Source: Prorocentrum cordatum
Taxonomy: Eukaryota > Sar > Dinophyceae > Prorocentrales > Prorocentraceae
NCBI GenBank assembly: GCA_963575745.1
Contig: CAUYUJ010014334.1
Location: 166,575-230,574 of the forward strand
Reading direction: 5' to 3'
DNA length: 64,000 bases
The notes under the pieces are model-generated. The model ran no database searches. It had not been told where the DNA came from and saw nothing but the letters and a program-made list of their open reading frames with translations. Both the position numbers and the translations under genes were made by a program. Shown piece by piece: positions 22,918-34,127 of this stretch (positions are counted from its first letter, which is position 1; the number at the start of each line of letters is the position of its first letter).

Positions 22918-23035
22918 CTCCTCCTCCTCCTCCTCCTCGTCTTCCTCCTCCTCCTCCTCGTCCTCCTCCTCCTCCTCCTCCTCCCCCTCCTCCTCCTCCT
23001 CCTTCTCCTCCTCCTCCTCCTCCTCCTCTTCTTTC
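22918..23035. repeat. CCT-rich tract
   Basis: About 115 bases of CCT/CGT triplets. Confidence 0.95.
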
Positions 23036-23059
23036 TTAGAACCCGCGCCCCCACCGTTT

Positions 23060-23215
23060 TTTTTTCGGCGGTGGACAAACCTCTCTTTAGTAAGCCACTC
23101 TTTAGTGAAAGCGGCCTGGGACCGAAACCGGCGGTCCTAGACCCGCACACACAACGGGGCCGCGACGCCCCCCCACGAACCGAGAACGGCCAGTTCGCGA
23201 AGCGACGTGTCAGGG
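23060..23215. repeat. dispersed repeat, matches 38640-38790
   Basis: The shared stretch includes CTTTAGTnAnnC...TTTAGTGAAA and, about 80 bases later, ACCGAnAACGG then CGACGTGTCA. The two copies run in the same orientation and are diverged. Function unknown. Confidence 0.6.
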
Positions 23216-25195
23216 CAGGAGGTCGATCAGCCTCCGACTTTTTTGGGGGGGGGCCTTGCGTTTTTGTTTTTATTAGTGGCCTTGCGATTTTTCATGTTAG
23301 TCGGCCGGGAAGCGAGAACTAATAAAGCGACTAGAACCTAAATCCGGGTTCCAAGCCGGCTTCCTAGCCGGCTTTGAGCTAATACAAAAAAATACAAGTC
23401 CCGCGTTTTAGATTTCTCCTCCTCCTCCTCCGCCTCTTCCTTGGAACCCGCGTTTTTCTTTTGGGGCGTGCTGGAGCGAGAGGGCGGCAGGCCCCGGCGA
23501 GCGCGCGCGGCGGGGGAAGGCGCGCGCGCGGGCCAGTGCGGAGGGCCCTCCCCGGGGGGTCGCTGGAAGCACCGGGCGAGAGGGCCGGTGGCGTGAGCGC
23601 GGCGCCCGCGGTGCGCATCCGTGGAGCAGGGCGGCGATGTGCGGCTGCAGCGCTGGCCCTCGCGGCAGGACCCGTGGCGATGGAGGTCGTGGAATCTGCC
23701 GTCGGTGGCCCTGCTTTTGTTATCAGTCGGCCGGGCTATCATCACCACGCCAGGCTAATATCACGTTGATCCGCGAAGGCCGGCTCCCGTCGAGACGATT
23801 TTTGCTTTACGCTTGAGCGGACAGCCAATACGCGTGGAGCGGACAACCAATGCGCGGACAACCAATGCCACCGGTGGCCTTGCTGCCAGGACTCCGACCC
23901 TGGTGGATCTCGCAGGACCCAAGACTGGCGCAGGAGCTCCAGGCCACCACCACGAATCAGCAGAGGCGCCGCACCGTATTCATCGCAACTCCGCCAGCAG
24001 TGCTGAACCAGTGATACTAGAAACCTTGGTAACCCGCAGTCGGCAAGCAATACTCCACCACAAGTCCCACTGTTCTTTCGGGAGGATGGGAGATGGGGAG
24101 CGCGAGACCACTGAAACTCACTACGGCGTGCCTGGCACAGTAACGTAAAGCAGAAGATCGCCAGGCAAACTCGGATCGCTATACGAGCCGACCTGCTGTA
24201 GGTAAACTCGGATCGCTATACGAGCCGACCTAAAGTAAACCAGAGTAACGCGTTGTCGAGGGCAAAGCGCGCAAAGGAGAAACACCTCTCGAGATGCTGT
24301 GATCGAGCTGGCGTGCTCGAAAATGTTGTGCCAGAGCGGGAACCGCCCCGGACACGCCTCCAAGCCTAACATGCTCGCCAATGCATGCGGAGTTAGGCTG
24401 TGGCAGGTGGGTGGAATATCATTGTTGTCATCTTCCGCAGGCCATTTGGGCCCAGGAGTCTGCCAGGCGTGAGGGTGCACAAACGCCCAGAGCCGGATCC
24501 CAAGACCAGCAGCAAGCAGCAGCTCTCTCACGCGCAGTTGCGAAAGAGGCCAGCAGCGGCTCGGGTCGGGAAGCTGCGGGGCGCGACCGTGCCACGGGTC
24601 ATCGGCAGACTCGACATGCGCGAGAGCACGGACGATCTGACCACCTCTCCGAGCCCCGACGTCATGATTTTTTCATGACGTCGATCCCCAGCGGTCTGGA
24701 CCCATTCCCCGGGACCGGTTTTTCCTCCTGAGTCGTTTTTTGACGGTCCCGAGGGCCGGTAAGGGCCCCCAGAGGCCAAAAATAGCGAAACACCTGCCGT
24801 CATGATTTTTTCATGACCCGAGGGGGTCTGGTCTCCGAGCCCCATCCTCCCAACCCGACGGCTGTCTTTCTGACTCTGCTGGGCCCGGGCTCGCCGGTGT
24901 GCGCGAGGAGCGCCGGGGGAGCAGCAGCAGAGGAGGAGCCCCCGCCGCACCCGAGCCGTCCCAGTCCAGCGCTCAGATGCCCCGACACGCAACGCGCCAC
25001 GCGTAGCGTGCTGACGCGGAGCTCAACACACGAAGTGCACACGTAGGCCTGGCGCGACATGTTCGCCAAAACGTGGGCCAACACGTGGCGAGTCAGCTCG
25101 CAGCGTATCGACAGGGACGTCTTGAGCAGGGCACGGGCTGCATCCCCAAAACGAGCGTATCGAGGCAGTGAAGCACCCGAGCTGTCCCAGTGCCG
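23216..25195. other. no gene recognised; small repeats and palindromes
   Basis: Contents are a short CCT tract (23418-23440), a GC-rich patch (23460-23680), a tandem duplication of AACTCGGATCGCTATACGAG (about 24168 and 24207), and two T-loop palindromes at 24658-24682 and 24799-24817. The stretch 24730-24797 resembles 3089-3148. Open frames on the minus strand between 24121 and 25200 have no recognised domain. Confidence 0.4.
24658..24817. repeat. paired palindromes around a dispersed module
   Basis: GACGTCATGA and TCATGACGTC form a perfect 10-bp stem with a T loop at 24658-24682. GTCATGA/TCATGAC repeats it at 24799-24817. Between them lies a module (CTGAGTCGTT, GACGGTCC, AGCGAAACACC) also present at 3089-3148. 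Confidence 0.6.
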
Positions 25196-25199
25196 CGAG

Positions 25200-25380
25200 G
25201 GGGGGGGGAGTGAGCAGGAGAAGGCCTTCTTAGAAGACTCAGAAGTCCCCCGGCCTTCTGAGAACTGTTCTAAGCAGGACCGGAAGACACGGACAGCTTT
25301 CCAGAAGGCGCGAGGGCTTCTGAGAAGTCCAGCCGCCCTCTGAGAGCGCCTTCTCCTTCTCACCTCCCCCCCCCTCGCTG
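25200..25380. mobile_element. foldback element with G-run termini
   Basis: The left end is a run of G followed by AGTGAGCAGGAGAAGGC. The right end is GCCTTCTCCTTCTCACCTC followed by a run of C, its reverse complement with few mismatches. Weaker pairing continues inward through AGAAGTC and GACTTCT. No target duplication could be assigned because of the homopolymer ends. Confidence 0.55.
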
Positions 25381-25788
25381 GCCGCCGATGCGCCGTGCGA
25401 CTCTCTTCTTTGTTGTTCTGCTGCGGCCCGCAGTCGGACAGCATGCTCGGAGAGGCGGCGCGGGGGGGCAGCCAGCGCCCCTCCCCGGCGGGCACGACAG
25501 GAGCCGTGCGGGCCGCGGCGGGGGGGCGGCTTGTGCTGCTGTGGCGTCCGCGCGCCGAGCCTCCACGCCCGAGCTTCTCCTCTCCTCGAACGACCTGCCG
25601 TCGCTCGGGCGCCCATCCCCCGTGCACGCTTGGCGGCTTCGCGCGTGCCGTCCTGCGCCTAACAGGCGATCCAGGAGGCCCCTCGGCGGTCGATCCTCGC
25701 CGAGGAAGCACGAGGCACACGCCGGGGCGATGCCAAGAGAAAGGCCAGACTTGTTTAGGGGGGAACTCGGCGACTGGGGGGGCGACAA
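25381..25788. other. no gene recognised; dispersed-repeat match to 26338-26465
   Basis: GC-rich sequence. The stretch about 25600-25735 aligns with 26338-26465 (shared TCGCTCGG, then TCCTCGCCGA, then CGATGCCAAG), so a repeat flanks the inverted-repeat element on both sides. Confidence 0.4.
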
Positions 25789-26033
25789 CTTCGTGGGCCC
25801 TGGAAACGACAGGGCCGTTTTGTTACCGGTTCCGTTTTGCCGTTTTTTGCCGGTTCCGACGCCGTTTTTTTACCGGTTCCGTCGCCGTTGTTTGACCGGT
25901 TCCGGCTCCGGTTCCAGTCCTGGAGCCGTTTTTTAGCCGTTTCCTGTCGCCGTTTTTGTTGCCGTTTCCATTTTCAAGGGCATTTTCTGGAAACAGTGAA
26001 AAAACGGCCCTGCCGTTTCCGGGGCCCACAAAG
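25789..26033. mobile_element. hAT-like MITE, copy 1
   Basis: 245-bp element. The left end CTTCGTGGGCCCTGGAAACG and the reverse complement of the right end (CTTTGTGGGCCCCGGAAACG) match closely and continue through CAGGGCCGTTTT. The inside holds a run of CCGGTTCCGnCGCCGTTTTT units. It is flanked by GGCGACAA on the left and GGCGAGAA on the right, an 8-bp target duplication with one mismatch. An 8-bp duplication suits the hAT superfamily, though P and Merlin elements are alternatives. It has no coding capacity. Confidence 0.8.
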
Positions 26034-27000
26034 GGCGAGAAGTCGTCTGCGACGTCAAGGGTTGTGGATGCCACGACAATGGACACCCTTACAGTCCTAT
26101 CATCGAAATTCAAAATGTGTTTACAGAGTCGGACAATGTCCTGGAACTGTTTTAAACATGTTTTGCATGGTTCAGACAGTTTTAACACGTTTTCTAAACA
26201 TCTGGAAACGATTTGGCAACATGCTTCCTCTCCATCCATCGTCCTCCACATGTCAACGGGACGAACGCCCGCGGACGGAGAACAGTAAGACGACGCTGGC
26301 GGCAGAGGGCGAAGCCTGCCCAAGGGCAGCTGACTCGCCATCGCTCGGACGTCCATTCCCTGTGTTTTTTTCGGTTTCGTGCGTGGTTTTTTCCCCAAAT
26401 GATCAAGGATGCTCCTCGATGGTCCTCGCCGAAGGAAAAATGCACACGTCCGAACGATGCCAAGCTGAAGACACAAACGACCATCCGGGGGGCGACCGCT
26501 TCCTCTTGCGCCGGGCCTCGTCCGCTGACCGGCATCGCGTGGGCGCCCCATCACTGCTGCAAGGGTGGCCGGGAGGCCACGCCGAGGCCGCGGAGGTCGG
26601 GGCAGCCGGGATGCGTTCGAAGACACGGGTGGGCGCACAGCCCGTGCCAGAGGATGAGTTGATGTGGAGGGGATTCTACACTCGAACAGCTGGAGTGCGC
26701 TGGCACAAGCGTGGTGCCCTGACCATCCACCACCTGCACGCCGAGGGCTTTCCTGGGGAGGCACCTGTTGGGAGACGTTCTCCTACTCCCCCCTCTTCCC
26801 TCTTTTCCCTCTCCTTGCCCCCCCTCCTCCTCCTTCCCCCTCCCCCCTCCTCTTTTCTCTTCCTGGGAAGGCAGGAGTGTATCGATGACCGCGACTCCGC
26901 AGACCTCTCCAGGGGTACGTTGTGACCAGCATTGCGAGTCGAACCGAGCTGTGGCGACGAGGGAAGGCTAGCGATGTCGGTTCCTCGTCTGACTCGCCCA
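26034..27000. other. no gene recognised
   Basis: Contains an AT-richer patch (26080-26230), the dispersed-repeat match at 26338-26465 and a CT-rich stretch (26785-26870). No convincing coding sequence. Confidence 0.4.
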
Positions 27001-27192
27001 TTCCCCCTCCTCCCCCCTCCATCTCCCCTCCCCCCTCCTCCTCCTCCTCCTCCTCCCTCCTCCTCTCCTCCTCCTCCTCCTCCTCCTCCTCCTCCTCCTC
27101 CTCCTCCTCCTCCTCCTCCTCCTCCCTCCTCCCCCCCCTCCATCTCCCCTCTCCTCCTCCTCCTCCTCCTCCTCCTCCTCCTCCTCCTTCCC
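27001..27192. repeat. CCT-rich tract
   Basis: About 190 bases of CCT triplets with CCCCTCC interruptions. Confidence 0.95.
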
Positions 27193-27633
27193 CACCTACT
27201 AAGAAACTGCTCTCGGCAGAGCCTGTAGGAAGGCACACAGCCAGGGCCCAGGACAGCAGAGCTGACCGGTACCGAATCCAGCCCATGCCAGGGAAGCAGG
27301 TGGAGGGTGAGTAGCTGGAGCACGCTTCTTCACTGTTCGCGATAATGCCCGTGACCGACCCTGGCCACCCCCCTCCCGTTGACGGAATCAAATTTGCCAC
27401 AAACGTTCAAGAAATCAACTCTGCAACAACAGCCAATGACCACTCCCCTCCGTCCCCCGGCCTTCGATATGGAACAAGCGTTCCCAGAAAAACGGCCTGG
27501 ACAACTCTTGAGCCCAACACCTCGAACGCAAGACCTGCCAATGTCAAGGATGGGGGCTTGAAGGGGAATGTGGTTATTAGTTCGGGCGTTCTTGTTGCAA
27601 CAAATTTCCCTTCGACTGTCTCCCCTCCCCTGG
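27193..27633. other. no recognisable feature
   Basis: Unique sequence, no domain seen on either strand. Confidence 0.4.
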
Positions 27634-27802
27634 TACAACCAAAGCGCTGTCAGAAGGACCCCCAAATACGGAACGAGGCCCCTTTTCTCCTGAAGTGAAA
27701 CTTCGATTTCCAGTACAAAAGCTAAGAACAACTGCAAACCAATTAAGGAAAACCGAACGCCTCCCCAACGAAGCGAGTTCCTTCTTCAACGGCCCGACTG
27801 TA
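27634..27802. mobile_element. Tc1/mariner-like MITE, diverged copy
   Basis: The right end (CTTCTTCAACGGCCCGACTG then TA) and interior (CCTCCCCAACGAA, GAGGCCCCTTTT) match the better preserved element at 46808-46987. The left end begins at TA but is worn. It is about 169 bp long and has no coding capacity. Confidence 0.6.
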
Positions 27803-28185
27803 GTATCACGATTCGCGCCAGCGCCGTGTGGGATTTAACCATGCCTAAACGTTCCTGGACGGCGCCGGCGCAAAAGCATGGCGTGACCAGCCCCCTCCCC
27901 CTCCCTCCCGGTCACGCCCGATATCGCCAGGGGATGGAAGACTGTGTCAACGTGGAGGGTGAGAAGCTGGGATACAGTCGGACTTGATTGGAGAGGACAC
28001 GCGAGAGGACAAAAGACCCTTCTGAGAGCCACATTGCCGTGGGGGATGTAGGAGGCATGGGTCGCGAGGCACAGGACACAAGGGTACCTAAGGGCACCCT
28101 TGATTTGGCAAGATCGACCTACTAATCCGGGCCGACTGTATAGCTTCCCTGCGTGGGCCCAGAACAATGAGGTATCTCACGCTGG
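27803..28185. other. no recognisable feature
   Basis: Unique sequence downstream of protease gene 1. Confidence 0.4.
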
Positions 28186-28375
28186 ATGTGTGAGCTGTGT
28201 GGGGCAAGCTACGTGGCGCAACATCCGTGGTGCATGCCATGAGGCGCAAGATGTGTGGTATCAACTTTGTGGTGCAAGCTACGTCGTACAGGCTGCGTGT
28301 TGCAATCCATGTTGCACACGCAAAGTATGTGATACAAGCTATGCGGTGCAAGCAGCCAGGTATGGTGCAACCCCT
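28186..28375. repeat. degenerate GTGGTGCAAGCTA repeat
   Basis: Imperfect units of roughly 12-13 bases around GTGGTGCAAGCTACG. Similar sequence recurs at 33690-33775. Confidence 0.65.
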
Positions 28376-28493
28376 GGCGTACCTTTCCGAAATGGCGGTA
28401 TCTTCCGCTTCGCGCTGGCTGATATTCCCCACAGGCGCGGGACTAGGGGTACGGGAGCTCTACAGGGGCGGGAGGAAATCGACGAAAGCCAGG

Positions 28494-28693
28494 GGGAGGA
28501 GGAGGAGGAGGAGGAGGAGGAGGAGGAGGAAGAGGAGGTGGAGGAGGAGGAGAAGGAGGAGGAGGGGGAGGAGGGGGAGGAGGAGGAGGAGGAGGAGGAG
28601 GAGGAGGAGGAGGAGGAGGAGGAGGAGGAGCAGGAGGAGCAGGAGGAGGAGGAGCAGGAGGAGGAGGGGGAGAAGGAGGAGGAGGAGGAGAAG
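28494..28693. repeat. GGA-rich tract downstream of protease gene 1
   Basis: About 200 bases of GGA/GCA triplets, starting about 60 bases past the stop codon of the gene in its direction of reading. Confidence 0.95.
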
Positions 28694-28752
28694 GAACGCT
28701 GGACGTTCGCCCTGCCTCGGTGCCGATGCGGTGGCCGACGCAGGCGGGGCAC

Positions 28753-29577
28753 TCACTTGCGGAGGTTCCCGCCGCTGTGGCCGCGGTGCCGCCAGGGGCT
28801 CCACCTGCTCGAGCTCGAATTCGCCGTCACCGCGGCGCCCAGCTGCGTCATGCTGAGGGCCGCGTGCTTGGGGCCATCGCCCGCGTGCTTGGCCACAGCG
28901 AAGCCGACCTGCCGGTTCACGTTGTCGTAGACCGTGTAGAACTTCTCCATGAAGGGGATCCCGAAGACGAAGAGCGGACCCCGCGGCGGAGGCACGTCGA
29001 TGGGCATCAGGGAGACTTCGCAGCCGTCCGCGGTCTGACCGACGTACTCCCTGGGCTCGAGGTTCAGGATGTGGTCGTTGACAAGGAATCCCACCCTCGG
29101 CAGACTGTCGAAATTCGAGCAGTCGATCCTGACGTCCAACCTGTCGGCCAACCGCTCGATGACGCCGGACGGCCCTGCCAGCTCCGACGTCCCCGTATCC
29201 ACGGCAACGTAGCAGTCTTGGCACAACTCCTGCGGATGGTTGTCTATGGTGATGTCCGTGATTTTCACTTCCCAATAACCCGAGCTGCGCGAGATGGGCA
29301 CCCAATGGAGGTCTGACGCCATGAGCTCAGTGTTGATGCTGCCGAAGGTGACTTCGGATACTTCCGAATCGGAGGCAGACAAGAAAACAGAGAATATAGT
29401 CTGATGGAGCGCCTCAGTCACTTTTAGCCTTTCCATCATGTTGAACGCGGGCGAGTGCGACATCTCAGGCAGAGACAGCCCCAACACACCGTCAAATTCG
29501 AAGCCTGTGAACGGAATACTGGTCTCATTGCTTGCGGCAATGAAGGAGCCAGGGTAGCAGACGCTGCCAAGACAAAC
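28753..29577 (-). CDS. pepsin-type aspartic protease 1, exon 3 (C-terminal lobe)
   Basis: This exon encodes 274 residues and a TGA stop at 28755-28753. It covers the end of the N-lobe and the whole C-lobe of a family A1 aspartic protease, an endopeptidase that works in secretory or acidic compartments. Visible motifs are FDGVLGLSLPEMS (the Gly-rich strand after the flap), DLHWVPI, YWEVKITDITI, YVAVDTGTSELAGPS with the second catalytic Asp at exon residue 127, and PLFVFGIPFMEKFYTVYD then QVGFAVA near the C-terminus. Six Cys outside the signal region fit disulfides. The exon start is chosen at AACAG followed by GTTTGT because gene 2 has the same junction. The last 17 residues (from WSPWRHRG to NLRK) form a basic tail. 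Roughly four in five residues match gene 2 by eye. Confidence 0.9.
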   Translation of the reverse strand, partial: VCLGSVCYPGSFIAASNETSIPFTGFEFDGVLGLSLPEMSHSPAFNMMERLKVTEALHQTIFSVFLSASDSEVSEVTFGSINTELMASDLHWVPISRSSGYWEVKITDITIDNHPQELCQDCYVAVDTGTSELAGPSGVIERLADRLDVRIDCSNFDSLPRVGFLVNDHILNLEPREYVGQTADGCEVSLMPIDVPPPRGPLFVFGIPFMEKFYTVYDNVNRQVGFAVAKHAGDGPKHAALSMTQLGAAVTANSSSSRWSPWRHRGHSGGNLRK

Positions 29578-29589
29578 CTGTTGCATTCG

Positions 29590-30045
29590 TTATTTCTTTG
29601 TTCTCTTCCGTCTCCCTCCTCCTCCCCTCCCCCTCCCCCTCCCAGCTCAACATCTATCTACTGGACCCCCTCGCTTCCAAGAGCCCCATCACGAATCTCC
29701 AGGATCCCCCTCCGCACCACAAGCAACAACAACTCCTCATTCCTCTTAGCTCCGCCTCTCTCCTCCTCCTCCTCATCGTCATCTTGCATCCTCGCCCCTC
29801 TCGGGTGGACCGTGGGTCTCTCGAGTCGGACCCACGCGCGAGAGCCCCCTCGGCCAGAATCGAGGCAACCGCGCCCGTCACCTTGTCTGATTGGCAAGGC
29901 CGGGATGACTGATCAGAACCCTCCCACCTCACTCTTCCTTCCCCTCCTCCTCCTCCTCCTCCTCCTCCTCCTCCTCCTCCTCCTCGTCTTCCCCCTCGCC
30001 TCCTCCTCCTCCTCCTCCTCCCACCTCACTCCTCCTCCCCTCAAC
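29590..30045. repeat. CCT-rich sequence upstream of exon 3
   Basis: CCT/CCCT tracts at 29605-29645 and 29940-30040 with unique sequence between. On the transcribed minus strand they are purine-rich, so the usual pyrimidine tract before the exon 3 acceptor is missing or very short. Confidence 0.75.
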
Positions 30046-30239
30046 CCTGGTCCCCATTCCAGAGTTCCCACCCCAACGAGACACGTCGTCCGCCAGCGCA
30101 AGAGAACGCCGTGCGGACGCCAATCAGGCCATACACACACGCCTGTTCGGACCGAGGCTCCCACAATGCTCTCATCTTTGTCGATCGGATTCCTTAACAG
30201 TTGCAGAGCGTGACAACGCATACGCATGCGCGGGTAGAT

Positions 30240-33200
30240 CGGAGAGGGCAAAGGAGAGGGTCTGAGTGCGACTGAGTCTGGGCATCGTTGTAATGTTGCT
30301 TCAATGTTCGTGATTGATTATGGGGGAATCTGGCCGGAAGCGAGTCACAGTATGAGCGACTATGACATGACCGAACGAGTGTGAGATTCGGACTGGCTCT
30401 AGGTGAGCCTGGTCTCACGTGGTAATGAGAAAGACTGGGTCTGAGTATGACTGCATCTGGATTTGAACGGCCGAGTGTGAATGAACGTGAGTGGCCCTGA
30501 GAATGGGTGCGCCTTTTGTATGCGTAAGCCCAAATATGTTTACCCGTATCCGCCGACCCCCGCTTGCCCGGGGTGAAAAGGCGAGTGAGACAGTTGGCTG
30601 TACCCCTCCCCCTTTCCCCCCCCCCAGGGTCCAGCATCCGACTCGAGGGGAGAGAGGGGGGTGGGGGGCCCGAGCTCGCCAACGCACCCCCGGGGCCTCC
30701 GGAGCCCCCAAAAAGACCCAAGACAGCCCAAAAGGGCCCAGACAGAGCGCCAAGACAGTCGAAGAGAGCGTCATGACGGTCCAGGGTAGCCCCACGACGA
30801 TCCAAGATGGCCCTCGAGGCCCCCAGGAAAGCCCAAAAGCGCCTCCAGAGGATCGCCGAGAGGGCCCCAAGAGGCCAAAATCATCCCATTCCCGCGGAAA
30901 TGCGTACATGTTCAGCGCAATTGCATTTTACGTCTGGACGGCGAACACGACAGCCCAACGGGCCCCCAAGATCGTCCCAAGACGGCCCACGGTGCCTGCA
31001 AGAAGGCCCCAAGACGGCCCAAGAGGGCCCAAAGACAGCCCGCGAGGCCCTACAGGACGGTCCAAGACAGCCCCTAGAGGGCCCCAGGAGGGCTCTAAGA
31101 AAGCTTCGGTGGGTATACGTATTGACAGTTCGGCCCTTTCCCACCGAGATGGCCCATCAAGGCCCCCCAGAGGCCCCCGAGGGCCCACCGAGAGGCCCCT
31201 GAGAGGCCTCCAAGACGCCCCCAAGAAGCCCCCAGGAGGCCCCCACGGGGCCTCAAAATGCCCAAGACACGCCCCCAAGAGTTCTCCAGGAGGCCCCGGA
31301 GAGGCATCCCCAGAGACCCTCATACTCATCCAGAAGGCTCCTGACCCAAGATGTAACTTCCACGATCGTCTCAAACACTCACTCCCTGTAGGGGTCGGCG
31401 GAATGGCGCGAGCCACTCGATTAAACTGCTGATTACGTTTGAGAGCCAGGCGTGAGTGGGCCAGAATGTGATCGACGCTGCTGGAGTGGCTGAGTTCGAC
31501 TGGGCAAGGGTAACAGCGGACTTGGAAACAGCTAGATATCTGTGTGGGTAGGCCTGTGCATGAGCGGAACTGCGACAGGAGAGTATGAGCGGAAATGCTC
31601 CTCAACTGGCGCGGGTGAACACGTGAACGCGTAACATTGCCAGAGCACAAGTTGCTGAATAGGAGAATGCCGGGTTTAAAACGAGCTTGGGTGCGCGTGA
31701 GTCTGAATGTGACTGAGTGAGGTAATGACCGATTGAATATGGGGGTAAGCGCTGTTGTGTAGAAACATGAGCGGCCCTGGTATGCGTGGCCAGAAATAGG
31801 TGGGCATTGTCAGCGGCTGAGTCTGAGCAAATACGTACTGGAGCGGGACTGCGCGTTAGTGGGATCGGCCAGATTGAACTTGAGTGCGCGTGCGCCTGAA
31901 TACGAGTGGCTAATTCGACACATAAAGAATGCGACTTGGACGCAACATGCGTGAAAAGATGTGGGTGAGAGGGGTATGGATGGTCTGGTATGAGTGAACA
32001 CCACTTCGAGTCGGACTCAGTATGATTGCATAAGGGCCACTTGGATATTCTGAGATGCGTGTGACTAGGTCTGGAAACGACTGGTTGCGAGCACAGATGT
32101 GTCTGGGAACTACAGAGTACAAGCGCGGGTGCATTGGGACTGCCCGTGCGTCGCCCTGGGTTTGTGCATGGGTAGGATATGAGTTCCGGTACCGTTTGAT
32201 ATGAGTGTGAAGGATTCTGAATGTGAGCGGCTGCGTTTGAGCGGGTCTGGGCATGAGCGCGCGTGGCAGAACATGAAAGGTGTCCATGCCAGTCAAACTG
32301 TAAAACGGGCCGGGATGTGAATGAGCCTGAATACAAATGGGCATGGGTACGGGTTAACCCCGAGTTATGCGACTGCGTATGGGAATGTATGGATGTGCGC
32401 TTGCCTGAATACGGGCGACCTAGTATGAGGAGGTAGGTTTTGAGGGGAACTGGACAGAAGCGCAATGCACAATAAAGGAGTAAAAAAGTAAGAGTCCATC
32501 CGGGAGCGATTGAGTGTAAGCGCGGGTGGCAGAGTGAGAGCGACCAAGAACAGTGAGAAACCGTGAGCTTGAGTCTAAATCCGAGAGGGTGAGGGTGTCA
32601 GCGAGACTGTGACTCAGTGGCTGGGCATGGGTGGGCCTCAGTGTGAGTCAGTCAGAATATGGACGCCAAAGTACAAGCGGTTGTGGAGATGGGATCTTAT
32701 TGTTACCAGCGGGTCTGGACACGAATCGTTATCAATGATGTAGGACGGCGTAGTTATGTTTTCGAGCATGACTGCGTCTGTGTGCATCGGATGAGAAAAT
32801 AAGGCGCTGCGCACGACTAACAGGATATGATAGGGTTCTGTCTGCAAGCGAGTCTGGGTGTGAATGCATTTGACGGTGCGTAAGCGTGCGAACGAGTGGC
32901 TGGGTATTTGTGAGCTTGACTGCGAATGGGCCTGAGTATGAGCGAAAAACAATGACGACGTGATGAGTACAAGTGGGTCTATACTTGAGCTGGGCTGGTC
33001 AGGAATGCGTATGTGTGCGAGTGCGTCGGAGTAAGAGCGAATGTATAGATCGCATGGGTGTGAGTGCGTCTGGGTACGCGTGCGTGCTCAGGAGTGAGTC
33101 CGAGTGTGAGCTAGTTTGGGTTCGAGGGGGTCTTCGCCAAAGCGAGCATGAGCACGAGTGGTTCAGCCTTCGGCCGGGCGTGTGCGACTGGCAGTTGCCC

Positions 33201-33650
33201 GCGACGGCGCCTCGCCGCGCGACTGGCCGCACGCAGAGCTGTGAGTTCCTCTGGAACCTTCTTGCCAGACGAGCTTCGCCGTCGCGCGGTGAGTCAAGGG
33301 CCACCTAGACGCGGCAGCTGCGGCCGAGCGCGGGGTTTCCACTCTCGCTGGTTCCTCCTGGCACACGACGGCTAACTTCGTTCGTTCACCGATGGCCGTG
33401 AGTGATTCTGATGATGATTGTGAATGGTCTGGAAATTAGCGTGTGGGTGAATCTGAGTGCGCGTCAGCCTTAGTGTGAGTAGTTTGAGAATGAGTGCCGA
33501 TTGTGAGTGGGTCTGAAGGCGAGTGCACATGAACATAGAAAGGAGGGGGAAGGGAGAGTGAGGACGTGCTGTGAGGAGGCGGAGGCGTGACACAAATGAC
33601 AATGACCCAATACTGAGAATGTTAGCCAGCGTGGACCCGCACAGCGTGTG
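30240..33650. repeat. degenerate TGAGT-type satellite (G/T-rich strand)
   Basis: About 2.5 kb of strongly diverged short units on the theme GAGTGTGAGTG / TGGGTATGAGCG, with TG and GA steps on the plus strand and few C or A runs. It is interrupted at 30580-31425 by a CCAAGAGG array and at 33150-33375 by GC-rich unique sequence. Minus-strand open frames are Ser/His/Thr-rich and are repeat artefacts. Confidence 0.7.
30580..31428. repeat. CCAAGAGGCCCC array with a matching tail
   Basis: An imperfect array runs from about 30690 to 31320 with an AT-richer spacer near 30880-30950. It ends at 31395-31428 with GGCGGAATGGCGCGAG then CGATTAAA, a diverged form of the tail closing the elements at 14971-15353 and 48457-50512. 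The conserved head is not present. Confidence 0.65.
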
Positions 33651-33652
33651 CG

Positions 33653-33683
<31 letters not shown>

Positions 33684-33689
33684 CTAGCA

Positions 33690-33900
33690 ATCTATGTCGT
33701 GCAGTATATGTGAAGCGAACTATGTGTTGCAATCGGAGTGGTGCAATCAACTTTGCGCAGTATATGTTGCAAAGTATCGTTGCAATCGATTGCAATCGAT
33801 TGGAATCGATTGGACTGCACTGCGCTGGACTGCAACGGATTGGATTGCAATCGAACGATTGGATTACAATCGATTGGGTTGCAATCGATTGACTTGGAAT
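33690..33900. repeat. TGCAATCGATTGG repeat
   Basis: Degenerate units of about 12 bases, pure ATCGATTG variants between 33778 and 33895, preceded by GTGCAATCTATGT-type units like those at 28.2 kb. Confidence 0.8.
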
Positions 33901-34110
33901 GGGGGGGGCGCGGCGCCGGCGAAAGAACCTGCGGCGACGGCGACAGCATAGCTGCCAGACCGACGGTCAGGCACAGACGATGGGCGGCGACGAGGCGGTG
34001 ACTGGGCGGCGACGGCGACAACATAGCCACCAGACCGACGGTCAGGCTAAGACAACGGACGGCGGCGAGGCGGCGACGGGGGGGCGACAACATAGCCGCC
34101 AAATCGAAGG
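33901..34110. repeat. GGCGGCGAC tandem repeat, period about 70
   Basis: Three units marked by CCAGACCGACGGTCAGG at 33955 and 34030 and a variant at 34099. A related patch follows at 34770-34850, so the GCAATG block between is bracketed by this repeat. Confidence 0.7.
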
Positions 34111-34127
34111 TCAGGCCCAATTCCTTA

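Noticed and set aside
23461-23769. GC-rich plus-strand frame
   Set aside because: Arg/Ala/Gly-rich with no domain or supporting signals; likely compositional.
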